Shown here piece after piece: positions 8,869 to 17,239 of a stretch of 64,000 bases of DNA. The number at the start of each line of letters is the position of its first letter. Positions within the stretch are counted from its first letter, which is position 1. Source of the stretch: Paraburkholderia caffeinilytica (GTDB taxonomy: Bacteria; Pseudomonadota; Gammaproteobacteria; Burkholderiales; Burkholderiaceae); NCBI RefSeq assembly GCF_003368325.1, contig NZ_CP031466.1, positions 1,798,001 to 1,862,000 on the forward strand. The letters run 5' to 3'. Below the pieces are notes generated by a model. It was not told where the DNA came from and did not search any database. It worked only from the letters and a program-made list of their open reading frames with translations. Both the position numbers and the translations under genes were made by a program.

Positions 8869-9558
8869 TCAGCGCAGCGCGCTGAACGGGTCGGACGCGC
8901 CGCCGCTTTGTGCGGCTTTGGCGGGGGCTGCCGGCGCAGCCGGGGCGGCGGGCGCCGCGGGAGCCGCCGGCGTGGCGGCCGGAGCCGCTGCGCTGGTGGT
9001 GGCATCCGGCGTATCCGCAGCCTTGCCTTTGGCGACGTGGCGGACAATGCGCTTCTTCTTCACGACGGGCTTGTCGTTCGGGTCGGGCGGAAACAACGTG
9101 GCTTCGCCGAGCGTGTCGCGCAGCTGTTTGGCGAGCGCCTGCGCGTCCGACTTCGCATCGCCCGCGAGCGACGCATCCTGACGCAGTTCGCCGAGCGATT
9201 GCGTCGCCACGCGCAGGCCGGCTACCGCCAGCACGCTCTTGGCCTGACGATCCGTCTGGTCGCGCTGCAGCGCTTCTTGCGCGGCGACGATCGCCTGACC
9301 GTAATGACCCTGCGTGAACTGGATCTGCGCAATGCGCGACCACGGTTCTTCACGGGTCGGATCGGATTTGGACAATTGCTGGTAAAGCGCAATGGCGCGA
9401 TCCTGATCACCGCCCTTGGCGACGGTGTCCGCGTCCGCGAGTTGCTTATTAAAAGCCTCCGGTGTGGTCGCTGTGTTGTTGCCCTGTGTCGCGCAACCGG
9501 CAATCACGCCGCATGCCAACACTACCCCAGATAGTTTTACTAACAGACGCTCATTCAT
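8869..9558 (-). CDS. T6SS-associated TPR lipoprotein with Ala/Pro-rich tail
   Basis: The N-terminal helix ends in VIAGC (lipobox, Cys22), so it is probably a lipoprotein on the periplasmic side. Residues 35-110 read as tetratricopeptide-like helices (AIALYQQLSKSDPTREEPW, GHYGQAIVAAQEAL). The last 60 residues are low complexity with about six PAA repeats. The same place in Burkholderia T6SS-1 clusters is held by a lipoprotein that I recall as TagM; I did not verify this. It is first in the leftward operon. Its job is unknown; a scaffold near the TssJ-TssM membrane complex is only a guess. Confidence 0.8.
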   Translation of the reverse strand: MNERLLVKLSGVVLACGVIAGCATQGNNTATTPEAFNKQLADADTVAKGGDQDRAIALYQQLSKSDPTREEPWSRIAQIQFTQGHYGQAIVAAQEALQRDQTDRQAKSVLAVAGLRVATQSLGELRQDASLAGDAKSDAQALAKQLRDTLGEATLFPPDPNDKPVVKKKRIVRHVAKGKAADTPDATTSAAAPAATPAAPAAPAAPAAPAAPAKAAQSGGASDPFSALR

Positions 9559-9915
9559 CGTTTTTCACCGACGTGCGATTTTTTTAATTCAAGGAGAAAC
9601 CGGAGTTTTGCTTTGCTTCAACTGCGCGGGTATAGTACAGGCCAATTTTCGATAATTCAACTTTCGTGTGAAGAAGCATTGCACAAAAAAAATGCACCCG
9701 GATGATTTAAACGAAACATGCAGAAATTGTTTCCTGGCGCAATAGCCGCATTGCGAAGAACGGAAAAAATTTCCGCATACCGGCCTGCGAACACGCGAGT
9801 GGCGGAGAACAATGCACTTTGCATAAAGCGGCATTACGCGGCATCACGTTGCTGCAAATTTGCCGGATTGAATTCGTTATTGATGTTTTGACGGGGGGCG
9901 GCGCCGAGCCGGTCG
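9559..9915. other. Divergent T6SS promoter region, no gene seen
   Basis: This 357-bp spacer separates the two divergent T6SS arms. It is richer in A and T than its surroundings, with an A8 run near 9688. The only promoter that I can support is the leftward one at 9632-9660. For the rightward arm I see no convincing -35/-10 pair. GGGGGG near 9894 may help translation of tssJ but is far from its ATG. Confidence 0.6.
9632..9660 (-). promoter_or_regulatory. Putative sigma70 promoter of the leftward T6SS operon
   Basis: On the minus strand TTGAAT (9655-9660) and TACTAT (9632-9637) are separated by 17 nt, each matching 4 of 6 consensus bases. The predicted RNA start near 9625 gives a leader of about 65 nt before the lipoprotein ATG, which has GGTGA upstream. 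Confidence 0.4.
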
Positions 9916-10548
9916 ATGTATATGAATTCGCGTCTTGTTCGCCATGCATCGCTATTGATTGCAAACGCCGCGGCGTGTGTGCTGCTGGGCGGCTGCGCGG
10001 CCGGCGTCACGGTGCTGGGAGCCGCCGCCAACGCGGCTTTGCAGGCGAGCGGCCTCGGCAAGCCCGACGTGCCGGATGCGCAGAAACCGCCGCGCAATGT
10101 CGGCCTTACTTTATACGCCGCGCCGAACCTGAATGCCGCCAATGACAAACGCCCATTGGCGCTGGTCGTGCGGCTTTACGTGCTGAAAGACCCCACTTCA
10201 TTCCAGCAGGCGCCATTCGACGCTTTTACCGATCCGGCAAAGGAAAAGACCACGCTCGGCGGCGATCTGCTGGGCGTGCGCGAAGTGACGCTGATCCCCG
10301 GTCAACGTTACGTCGTTACCGAAAAAGTCTCGCGTGAGGCGCAGGCATTCGGTATCGTCGCTCTATTCCGCGATCCGGCGATGCAACGCTGGAAATTCGC
10401 CTTCGACCCGGCGAAGTCGGAGAAATCCGGCATAATGATCGGCCTGCATAACTGTGCAATGACGGTGACCAACGGCACTGTGATCCCGCCGGAACAGGGA
10501 TTGCCCGCCCAGCCGTTGAATATGCTTTCTTCGGTAAGCTGCGGTTAA
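9916..10548 (+). CDS. tssJ: T6SS outer-membrane lipoprotein TssJ
   Basis: TssJ anchors the TssJ-L-M complex to the outer membrane. The signal peptide ends in LLGGC (Cys27). The mature part has the TssJ beta-sandwich signs: VGLTLYAAPNLNA near residue 62, RPLALVVRLYVLKD near 80, and GQRYVVTEKVSREAQAFGIVALFRD near 128. At 210 residues it is a little long for the family because of an extra stretch after the lipobox. A second ATG six bases downstream (9922) is an equally possible start. Confidence 0.9.
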   Translation: MYMNSRLVRHASLLIANAAACVLLGGCAAGVTVLGAAANAALQASGLGKPDVPDAQKPPRNVGLTLYAAPNLNAANDKRPLALVVRLYVLKDPTSFQQAPFDAFTDPAKEKTTLGGDLLGVREVTLIPGQRYVVTEKVSREAQAFGIVALFRDPAMQRWKFAFDPAKSEKSGIMIGLHNCAMTVTNGTVIPPEQGLPAQPLNMLSSVSCG

Positions 10549-10656
10549 AGATGCCGTGAAAATACGATTTAACAGTTTTTAGAGAATTAACAATGCGGCG
10601 TTCGAATCGGTTATCTCCGGGCGCGCCACACGCTGAACGCATATAACAGGTTTGAG

Positions 10657-12003
10657 ATGAGTTATTCAGCAAAAGTGCTCTGGGGGGAAGGCCTGTTTCT
10701 GAGGCCGCAGCATTTTCAGCGTCAGGACGCCTATCATGAGGCGCGCCTGTTCGAATCGATCCAGGCCATCCAGCCGTACAACTGGGGCGTGCGTTCGGCG
10801 CGCCTCGACCGCGACGCGCTCGGCAGCAATGTGCTGCGCGTGAGCGAACTCTCGCTGGTGTTTCCGGACGGCGCGCTCTACTCCGCGCCGCAAGCCGACG
10901 ACCTGCCGCCGCCGATCGCGCTCGACACGCTCCCCGACGGCATCAACGAATTCACCTTTTATCTCGCGCTGCATCCGTTGCGCGAAGCCGGCAAGAACTA
11001 TTCACAAGACAGCAATGCAGGCTTCGTCTCGCGCTATGTCAGCGAGCAGACGCCGGTGGCCGACCACTTCACCGATGCCGCCGAAGCCGACATCACGTTC
11101 CTGAAGACCAGCGTCAAACTCATTGCGCATAGCGAGCCGCGCGACCAGCTGCTGTCGGTGCCGCTCGTGCGCGTGCGTCGCACCGCCACCTCGGGTTTTG
11201 AAATCGACGACACGTTCGTGCCGCCCTGCCTCGCGATCGACGCGTCGCCGATCCTGCATCAACGGCTGCGTCAACTGATCGACGCGCTGCAGGCCAAGGT
11301 CAACGCGCTGTATGGTTTTCACCGCGAGCCGACCAAGAACATCATCGAGTTCCGTTCCGGCGACATCGCGTCGTTCTGGCTGCTGCACACCGCGAGCGCC
11401 GCGTTTGCCTCGCTCGCGCATCTGTATCAGCATTCGGCGCTGCATCCTGAGCGTCTGTTTCAGGAATTGCTGCGTCTGGCCGGCCAGTTGATGACATTTT
11501 CGAAGGGCTATGCGCTGTCCGACCTGCCGGCTTACCGGCATGACGATCCGGGCCCCGGCTTTGCGCGCCTCGACACGATCCTGCGCGATCTGCTCGAAAC
11601 CGTGATCTCCACGCGTTACTTCGCAATCGCGCTCGAGGAAGTGCGTCCGTCGTTCCACGCGGGCCGCCTCGACTCCGGCAAGATCGACGACAAAACAATG
11701 TTCTACATCGCCGTCTCCGCGGACATGCCGACCGCCGAACTCGTCGAAGCCGTACCCGCGCGTTTCAAGGTCGGCGCGCCGGACGACGTCGACAAGCTGG
11801 TGCTCTCGGCCATGCCGGGCGTGCGCCTCGTCTACACGCCGCAAGTACCGCCTGCCATTCCGGTGCGGCCGGGCGCGTGCTACTTCTCGTGCGAATCGCG
11901 CGGCGCATTGTATGACCGCATGTTGCAGGCCCAATCGGCAATGATCTACGCGCCGTCGGGCATCAACGATCTTCAACTCGAACTGATCGCCGTCACATCA
12001 TGA
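10657..12003 (+). CDS. tssK: T6SS baseplate connector TssK
   Basis: TssK trimers dock the baseplate to the TssL-TssM membrane complex. The 448-residue protein starts MSYSAKVLWGEGLFLRPQHFQ, which is diagnostic. IEFRSGDIASFWLLHT near residue 230 and the C-terminal GVRLVYTPQVPPAIPVRPG near 388 are also typical. Its stop overlaps the tssL start (ATGA), showing translational coupling. It lies 108 nt after tssJ. Confidence 0.96.
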   Translation: MSYSAKVLWGEGLFLRPQHFQRQDAYHEARLFESIQAIQPYNWGVRSARLDRDALGSNVLRVSELSLVFPDGALYSAPQADDLPPPIALDTLPDGINEFTFYLALHPLREAGKNYSQDSNAGFVSRYVSEQTPVADHFTDAAEADITFLKTSVKLIAHSEPRDQLLSVPLVRVRRTATSGFEIDDTFVPPCLAIDASPILHQRLRQLIDALQAKVNALYGFHREPTKNIIEFRSGDIASFWLLHTASAAFASLAHLYQHSALHPERLFQELLRLAGQLMTFSKGYALSDLPAYRHDDPGPGFARLDTILRDLLETVISTRYFAIALEEVRPSFHAGRLDSGKIDDKTMFYIAVSADMPTAELVEAVPARFKVGAPDDVDKLVLSAMPGVRLVYTPQVPPAIPVRPGACYFSCESRGALYDRMLQAQSAMIYAPSGINDLQLELIAVTS

Positions 12004-12779
12004 GCTACGCGCCCTCCCTGTTTGGCGGCAGCACGCCTGCCGCGACGCCCGCCCCCATGACCGAGCCGAGCTACCAGGTCCGCTCGCTGCTCGATCTGCT
12101 GTACGACGGCTTCTTCATGCTGTTTTTGTTGAAGAACGGCCGCGAACCCGGCGACGCGCACGAATTCAGCCAGCGTATCCAGCAGTTTCTCGGCGACTTC
12201 GAGCGCGGTGCGAAAAAACTCAATGCGTCGGCGGAAGATGTTTACGCGTCGAAGTTTGCGTTTTGCGCCGCCATCGACGAATCGGTGTTGTCGTCGACCT
12301 TCAGGATTCGCACGGAATGGGAACGCCGGCCGCTGCAACTGGTGCTCTTCGGCGAGCAACTCGCGGGCGAGAAATTCTTCCAGTATCTCGAGGAATGCCG
12401 TGCGCAAGGCGCCGCGCGTTTGCAATCGCTCGAAGTGTTCCACATGTGCCTGCTGCTCGGCTTCCAGGGCAAGTATCTGCTCGAAGGGCCGGAAAAGCTC
12501 GCCTATCTGACCGCGCGCATCGGCGACGAAATCGCGCATATGAAGGGCAAGCGCGCACCGTTCGCGCCGCATTGGCCACTGCCGGATCAGGTCGCTCACC
12601 GGCTCAAGCGCGAGGTGCCGTTGTGGTCGATCGGCGCGGTATTCGCGCTGGTCGGGCTGCTCGCATATCTCGGTCTGAATACGTATCTGCGCGATCAGAC
12701 GTTGCGCACGCTCGCGCCGTATTCGCAGGTGGTCAAGCTTGGCCCGCAATCGGCCACGTTGACGATTTCGTTGCCTTAA
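12000..12779 (+). CDS. tssL: T6SS inner-membrane protein TssL (DotU type)
   Basis: TssL belongs to the trans-envelope TssJLM complex. The 259-residue protein has the cytoplasmic DotU domain (YQVRSLLDLLYDGFFMLFLLKNG near residue 25, AAIDESVLSS near 90, LLGFQGKYLLEG near 150) and one C-terminal membrane helix (IGAVFALVGLLAYLGLNTYL, about residues 216-235). The short periplasmic tail has no OmpA-like peptidoglycan domain. It overlaps tssK by 4 nt and ends just before a terminator. Confidence 0.95.
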   Translation: MSYAPSLFGGSTPAATPAPMTEPSYQVRSLLDLLYDGFFMLFLLKNGREPGDAHEFSQRIQQFLGDFERGAKKLNASAEDVYASKFAFCAAIDESVLSSTFRIRTEWERRPLQLVLFGEQLAGEKFFQYLEECRAQGAARLQSLEVFHMCLLLGFQGKYLLEGPEKLAYLTARIGDEIAHMKGKRAPFAPHWPLPDQVAHRLKREVPLWSIGAVFALVGLLAYLGLNTYLRDQTLRTLAPYSQVVKLGPQSATLTISLP

Positions 12780-12797
12780 ATCAGAACAGCAACGCGT

Positions 12798-12832
12798 AAA
12801 AAAGGCGGCCCGCGAAAACGGGTCGCCTTTTT
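12798..12832. terminator. Bidirectional intrinsic terminator between tssL and zwf
   Basis: A 12-bp stem (AAAGGCGGCCCG against CGGGTCGCCTTT, with one G-U pair) is flanked by A and T runs on both sides. It can end tssJKL rightward and zwf leftward, since the two genes converge here. Confidence 0.85.
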
Positions 12833-12890
12833 CAATGCAAAACGAGCGCTTCGAAGCGTCGACGCACCGCCGACGCCTGAAGCTACCCGC

Positions 12891-14372
12891 TTACTGCGAC
12901 TCTTCCGCCCACACCGCATTTTCGCGCGCCATCAGCGCCGTCGACGCAGCCGGCCCGAACGTACCTGCCGTATAGCCACGCGGTTTGTCGCCCGACTTGC
13001 TCCAGCCGTCCAGAATCGGTTCGGCCCATGTCCAGGCGGCTTCGAGTTCGTCGCGGCGCATGAAGTGCGTGAGGCGTCCGCGAATCACGTCGATCAGCAA
13101 ACGCTCGTACGCTTCCGCGCGACGCTCGGTGAAAGCCTGCTGCAGGTCGAGGTTCAGATTCACCGGCAGCATGTGCATGCCGCTGCCCGGTTCCTTCGCG
13201 AGCATCTGCAACTGGATCGACTCTTCCGGCTGCAACTGGATCACGAGACGGTTGCCGTAGTTGCGCCCGCCGCTCGGAATGATCGAGAACGGCAACTCGG
13301 AAAACTCGATGACGATTTCCGACACCTTCTTCTGCATCCGCTTGCCGGTGCGCAGGTAAAACGGCACGTTGGCCCAGCGCCAGTTGTTGATATGCGCGCG
13401 CAACGCGACGAAGGTCTCGGCGCGGCTATTCGCCGGCACGTTGTCTTCCTCGAGATAGCCCTTCACCGGCTCTCCGTTCACGGCGCCGGCCGTGTACTGG
13501 CCGCGCACGGTATCGCGCGCGATATCCTCGGGCGTCATGGGGCGCAGCGAGCGCAGCACCTTGAGCTTTTCGTCGCGCACCGCATCCGGATCGAGCGACA
13601 CGGGCGGCTCCATTGCGACGATGCAGAGCAGTTGCAACAAGTGGTTCTGCACCATGTCGCGCAGTGCGCCGGTTTTATCGTAGAAGCCCGCGCGGCTGCC
13701 CACGCCAACTTCTTCGGCCACCGTGATCTGTACGCGCTTGATATACGGCGCCTGCCACAGCGGACCGAAAATCGCGTTGCCGAAGCGCAGCACCATCAGG
13801 TTCTGCACGGTTTCCTTGCCGAGATAGTGGTCGATCCGGTAGATCTGTGCTTCGCTGAAATGCTTGCCGACCGCCGTGTTGATCTCCTGCGCGGACGCCA
13901 GATCGTGGCCCAGCGGTTTCTCGAGCACGACGCGGGAATTCCCGTCGACCAATCCCGCAGCCGAAAGATTGTCGCAAATATGCGTGAACAGATCCGGCGA
14001 GGTCGCGAGATAGAACACACGCCGCACACCTTCGCGCGACACCTCCTTCAGATGCTGATAATCCTCGATCGAATCGACGTCCATGCGCACGTACTCGAAC
14101 AACGCAAGGAATTTGTCCCAGGCGGTGGCGTCGAACGCCTTCTTTTCGATGAAGGGCTTCGCCTTCGCTTCCATGAACTGGTTGATGTATTCCTCACGCG
14201 ACCACGGCTTGCGGCCAATCGTGAGAATGCGGGTATCCGGCGGCAGATTGCAGTGCAGATGCGCCATGTAGAGCGCGGGCAGCAGCTTGCGGAACGACAG
14301 GTCGCCGGTGCCGCCGAAAATGATCATGTCGAGCGGCAGGTCGGGAGTGGCAGAAGCGTGTTGGGTCGTCAT
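12891..14372 (-). CDS. zwf: Glucose-6-phosphate 1-dehydrogenase
   Basis: It oxidises glucose 6-phosphate to 6-phosphogluconolactone with NADP+ in the Entner-Doudoroff and pentose phosphate routes. The 493-residue length fits. The coenzyme loop IFGGTGDLSFRKLLPALY is near residue 18, and the active-site signature YRIDHYLGKETVQN, with its catalytic His downstream, is near residue 186. NVPFYLRTGKRM near residue 345 is also conserved. There are no pgl or edd genes next to it here, so it stands alone. Confidence 0.96.
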   Translation of the reverse strand: MTTQHASATPDLPLDMIIFGGTGDLSFRKLLPALYMAHLHCNLPPDTRILTIGRKPWSREEYINQFMEAKAKPFIEKKAFDATAWDKFLALFEYVRMDVDSIEDYQHLKEVSREGVRRVFYLATSPDLFTHICDNLSAAGLVDGNSRVVLEKPLGHDLASAQEINTAVGKHFSEAQIYRIDHYLGKETVQNLMVLRFGNAIFGPLWQAPYIKRVQITVAEEVGVGSRAGFYDKTGALRDMVQNHLLQLLCIVAMEPPVSLDPDAVRDEKLKVLRSLRPMTPEDIARDTVRGQYTAGAVNGEPVKGYLEEDNVPANSRAETFVALRAHINNWRWANVPFYLRTGKRMQKKVSEIVIEFSELPFSIIPSGGRNYGNRLVIQLQPEESIQLQMLAKEPGSGMHMLPVNLNLDLQQAFTERRAEAYERLLIDVIRGRLTHFMRRDELEAAWTWAEPILDGWSKSGDKPRGYTAGTFGPAASTALMARENAVWAEESQ

Positions 14373-14420
14373 AGCGCGGTCGCAGCGTCGTGGTAGGCGT
14401 CAAGTCAACGGACAAAGGGC

Positions 14421-14450
14421 AAAAAAACACCGGCGGACCGGCACTTTTTT
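14421..14450 (-). terminator. Intrinsic terminator upstream of zwf
   Basis: On the minus strand AAAAAA-GTG-CCGG-TCCG-CCGG-TGT-TTTTTT forms a stem with three G-U pairs and a T run. It probably ends transcription from the hydroxyproline reductase gene before zwf. Confidence 0.65.
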
Positions 14451-14575
14451 CTGGCAAACGCCTATGGTGCAACGTTTTGAGATTGTTTGCACGGCAACAT
14501 GTGCCGCAGGTTGGCGCAAGATGCCAACCCGGACCCGCGCGCCGCAACACGCCGGGTGTTGCGAACGCTCCGCGA

Positions 14576-15574
14576 TCAGCCGCCCGACAAGGCTTCGCGC
14601 GCCACGCGGCAGGCCGCCAGATCCCACGCCGCGCAGCCGACACTTTTAAAAACAATCGCTTGTTTCGACGGCGACAAAGCGGCGTTTGCCACCACATCGG
14701 CAATTCCGCCGACCCGCGCCCAATCGACGCCGGCCTGAATGAAATCGCCAGCTTCATGCCTCGCGCCGGCCTGGTCGTCGACGAACAGCGCGCTGCCTGC
14801 GATCGTGCGCGCGCCGATCTCGACCATGGCGGGCGTGAACGCGCCGACGCCGATCACGAGCCGGTCCGCGCGCGCCGCTTCGTCGTAGACGGCCTCTTTG
14901 CTGGTGGTCAGCGCGACCACCACGTCGATCGAGTCGGGGATGGCCGCATCGGGGTTGGCCAGCGGTTGCGGTTCGCGCGCGTTGCCGCCATGCGCGCCGC
15001 GCGTGCCATGCGTGCCATGCGCACCGTGTGCGGCGCAAAACGCTTCGGCCCGCGCGGGCGCACTGCCCTTCACCCACACGCGAGCGTCGGGATACAGTTC
15101 GCCGATCGCTTCAAGATGATTCACCGCCTGCGTGCCGGTGCCGATCAGCAGGAATTCGCGCGGCCTGGCCGGCGCGAAAGTGCGTACGCCGAGCATCGAC
15201 ATCGCCGCAGTGCGACGTCCAGTCACCGTCGGGCCGTCGAGGATGAAGAGCGTCTCGCCCGTGTCGGCGTCGAAAGCCATCACCTGGCCGTGGATGGTCG
15301 GGATACCGCGCGGGCGATTGCTCGCGCATACGTTGACCAACTTGTGGATCGCGAGATCGGGCGCGGTGGCCGGCATCGACAGCATGATGCCGCCCTCGTT
15401 GAGCGGCACGACGAGCCGTTCGGGACTCGCGATGCGTTGCTGCGCGTAGTCGATGCTCGCGCGCTTCAAGGCGTCGACGAGCGTCGCATACGGAATCAGC
15501 CGCGCGGTGGCGGCGGCGTCGAAAATCTGCGCGGTCGGGTTGGTCGGGTGGGTCGGGGTGGTCGGCTGGGTCAT
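14576..15574 (-). CDS. Ornithine cyclodeaminase/mu-crystallin family reductase, probably delta1-pyrroline-2-carboxylate reductase (LhpI-like)
   Basis: The family reduces cyclic imino acids with NAD(P)H. The 332-residue protein has the N-terminal substrate part with HKLVNVCASNRPRGIPTIHG near residue 78 and a Rossmann loop FLLIGTGTQAVNHLEAIG near 140. Because it lies 40 nt after a trans-3-hydroxyproline dehydratase, I infer that it turns delta1-pyrroline-2-carboxylate into L-proline. Two oddities are visible: a Thr/Pro-rich N-terminus and a His/Gly repeat (AHGAHGTHGTRGAHGG) inserted near residues 183-198. Ornithine cyclodeaminase activity is the alternative. Confidence 0.82.
   Translation of the reverse strand: MTQPTTPTHPTNPTAQIFDAAATARLIPYATLVDALKRASIDYAQQRIASPERLVVPLNEGGIMLSMPATAPDLAIHKLVNVCASNRPRGIPTIHGQVMAFDADTGETLFILDGPTVTGRRTAAMSMLGVRTFAPARPREFLLIGTGTQAVNHLEAIGELYPDARVWVKGSAPARAEAFCAAHGAHGTHGTRGAHGGNAREPQPLANPDAAIPDSIDVVVALTTSKEAVYDEAARADRLVIGVGAFTPAMVEIGARTIAGSALFVDDQAGARHEAGDFIQAGVDWARVGGIADVVANAALSPSKQAIVFKSVGCAAWDLAACRVAREALSGG
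15001..15033. repeat. 9-bp imperfect repeat coding a His/Gly insert
   Basis: Units of the type GTGCCATGC recur about three to four times in frame and encode HGxHGx in the reductase gene. The unit is a multiple of three, so changes in copy number would keep the frame. Confidence 0.6.
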
Positions 15575-15614
15575 GAGCGAGCTTTTCCTGTCCTTGCGAA
15601 TTGATGCGTTCGAT

Positions 15615-16622
15615 TCAGCGCACCAGAAAACCGTATGTCAGCGGATCGCGTTCGTCGACGATCCAGTTTGCAAAACCAACCACATGTGCGTCGCCTTCGA
15701 TCTCGGGAATCACCGCGTCGAACCGGTCGAGCTTCGTCTCCGACAACACGCGGCCGCGAAAAATCGTGCCGATCACCGATTCGTTGACCAGCGTCTCGTC
15801 GCGTCCCAACTCGCCGCGCAGATAGAGTTGCGCGACGCGGCCCGCGGTGCCGGACCCGGTCGGCGAGCGGTCCACTTCCCGGTCGGCGAACACGCAGCAA
15901 TTGGCCTGCGTGGAGCCGGCGTGACGCGGCGCGTTGTCGATGATCGTGCCGTAGATGTGGTTGATTTCCGGAATCAGCGGGTGCTCGACCTTGAACGCCG
16001 CGTTGGCCGCGTGCTTGACCTCGTCGCCGAACTGGACGAGCCGGTCGACCTCGGCTTCGCGCACGTTCAGACCGAAAGGCTTGCCCGACGCGTAGAAATA
16101 GAACGCGCCGCCGAAGGCGATATCGCCGCGCACTTCGCCGAAGGTCGGCGTTTGCACGATCACGTCACGCTGCCAGATGAACGACGGCACGTTGACGAAG
16201 CGCACGTGCCCCGCCTGCTCGCCGTCCCATTGCACGAACGCTTCGATGAAGCCGCACGGCGCGTCGATGCCGACACGCGTTTCCGGTTCGCTGCGTTCGA
16301 CCCAGCCGAGCGCGACGGCCGCGGTCGCGAGAGCGATCACGCCGTGGCCGCAATGGTCGCTATAGCCCTCGTTGTGCACGAAGATCACTCCGAAGTCCGC
16401 GCCTTCGCTCACCGGCTCGGTCAGATAACCGCCGTACATGTCGGCATGGCCGCGCGGCTCGAGCATCAGCGCGCGGCGCAAGTGATCGGCATGCTCCTTG
16501 AGCCACGCGCGCCGCTCGACGATGGTCTTGCCTGGGACCTTCGGCAAGCCGCTCGTGACGATGCGAAACGGTTCGCCGGCGGTGTGCACTTCGACCGTGC
16601 TGATCATGCGGTTCAGTTTCAT
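15615..16622 (-). CDS. trans-3-hydroxy-L-proline dehydratase (proline racemase fold)
   Basis: The 335-residue protein begins MKLNRMISTVEVHTAGEPFR, typical of the proline racemase superfamily. Its two catalytic sites read DHCGHG (Cys kept, near residue 89) and DRSPTGSGTAGR (Thr in place of the second Cys, near residue 253). In characterised members, Cys/Cys pairs racemise proline or epimerise 4-hydroxyproline, whereas a Cys/Thr pair marks trans-3-hydroxy-L-proline dehydratase (EC 4.2.1.77). The product, delta1-pyrroline-2-carboxylate, suits the reductase next door. Such pairs are sometimes named lhpH/lhpI. The start has MKLNRM at the usual place; upstream lies the octamer array. Confidence 0.88.
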   Translation of the reverse strand: MKLNRMISTVEVHTAGEPFRIVTSGLPKVPGKTIVERRAWLKEHADHLRRALMLEPRGHADMYGGYLTEPVSEGADFGVIFVHNEGYSDHCGHGVIALATAAVALGWVERSEPETRVGIDAPCGFIEAFVQWDGEQAGHVRFVNVPSFIWQRDVIVQTPTFGEVRGDIAFGGAFYFYASGKPFGLNVREAEVDRLVQFGDEVKHAANAAFKVEHPLIPEINHIYGTIIDNAPRHAGSTQANCCVFADREVDRSPTGSGTAGRVAQLYLRGELGRDETLVNESVIGTIFRGRVLSETKLDRFDAVIPEIEGDAHVVGFANWIVDERDPLTYGFLVR

Positions 16623-16701
16623 GCGGGCGGCCTTCCTGCGTTGAATCCCGGGATCGGGAACAAACGATTCTACGACGCCTGGTGCGCCGTGGGGCCGGAA
16701 C

Positions 16702-16821
16702 GTGGGAACGTGGGATCGTGGGATCGTGGGATCGTGGGATCGTGGGAATGCGGGAATGCGGGAATGCGGGAACGTGGGAATGCGGGAGTGCGGGAGTGCG
16801 GGAGTGCGGGAGTGCGGGAGT
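16702..16821. repeat. Octanucleotide tandem array, 15 units
   Basis: Fifteen consecutive 8-bp units of consensus GYGGGANY run without a break: one GTGGGAAC, four GTGGGATC, then AAT/AAC variants of G(T/C)GGGA, then five GCGGGAGT. Identical units cluster together, as expected from slippage or unequal exchange. The array ends about 80 bp upstream of the dehydratase start and about 70 bp downstream of the small Cys-rich gene, so it could affect promoter spacing. Confidence 0.92.
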
Positions 16822-16890
16822 GCGGAAGCCCCGCAGCAGCCCAGGAATTAGCATGATTCGCCGACAGGCGCCGACGTATCTCCGCCACGT

Positions 16891-17142
16891 TCATTGCGAA
16901 GCGGCGTTGGCGTCGTCTTTCTTGTCGTCCTCGAACATCGCGCGGCACGCCGGACTGAGTTCGTCGAGGTGCTCCTTCATGCAGGCGGTGATTTTTGCCT
17001 TGCTCGGAATGTGGGCTGCGCAGAAATGGATCGCGTCGCTGCGGCAAACCTTGGCCCGGTCGTCCCCGCTGGCCGCATTCGCTGCGATGACGACGCCGAG
17101 CGCGGCAAGGCTGGCGGCAAGCACGGCATAGGTTCGCTTCAT
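16891..17142 (-). CDS. Small secreted Cys-rich-repeat protein
   Basis: This 83-residue protein has a signal peptide (cleavage probably after VIAANA, about residue 23). The mature part has four cysteines in the pattern of the cysteine-rich repeat family: CRSDAIHFC, then ITACMKEHL and LSPACRAMF. The tail is charged (DDKKDD). It is likely periplasmic with two disulfides. Function is unknown. It is transcribed toward the octamer array. Confidence 0.78.
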   Translation of the reverse strand: MKRTYAVLAASLAALGVVIAANAASGDDRAKVCRSDAIHFCAAHIPSKAKITACMKEHLDELSPACRAMFEDDKKDDANAASQ

Positions 17143-17239
17143 GACGAGCTCCGGTATCGCGAAGGTCGGTATGGAAAGCTCCTCAGCAGAAAACGGGCCC
17201 GATCATCGCACTCGCCGCACGACTTGCCTGCTGCCGTGT

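Noticed and set aside
9738..9757. Possible sigma54 promoter (TGGCGCAATAGCCGC) in the T6SS spacer
   Set aside because: GG and GC have the right spacing, but the -12 part lacks the TTGC context, so the match is no better than chance.
16702..16821. CRISPR-like array
   Set aside because: Units are 8 bp and directly adjacent, with no spacers and no cas genes.
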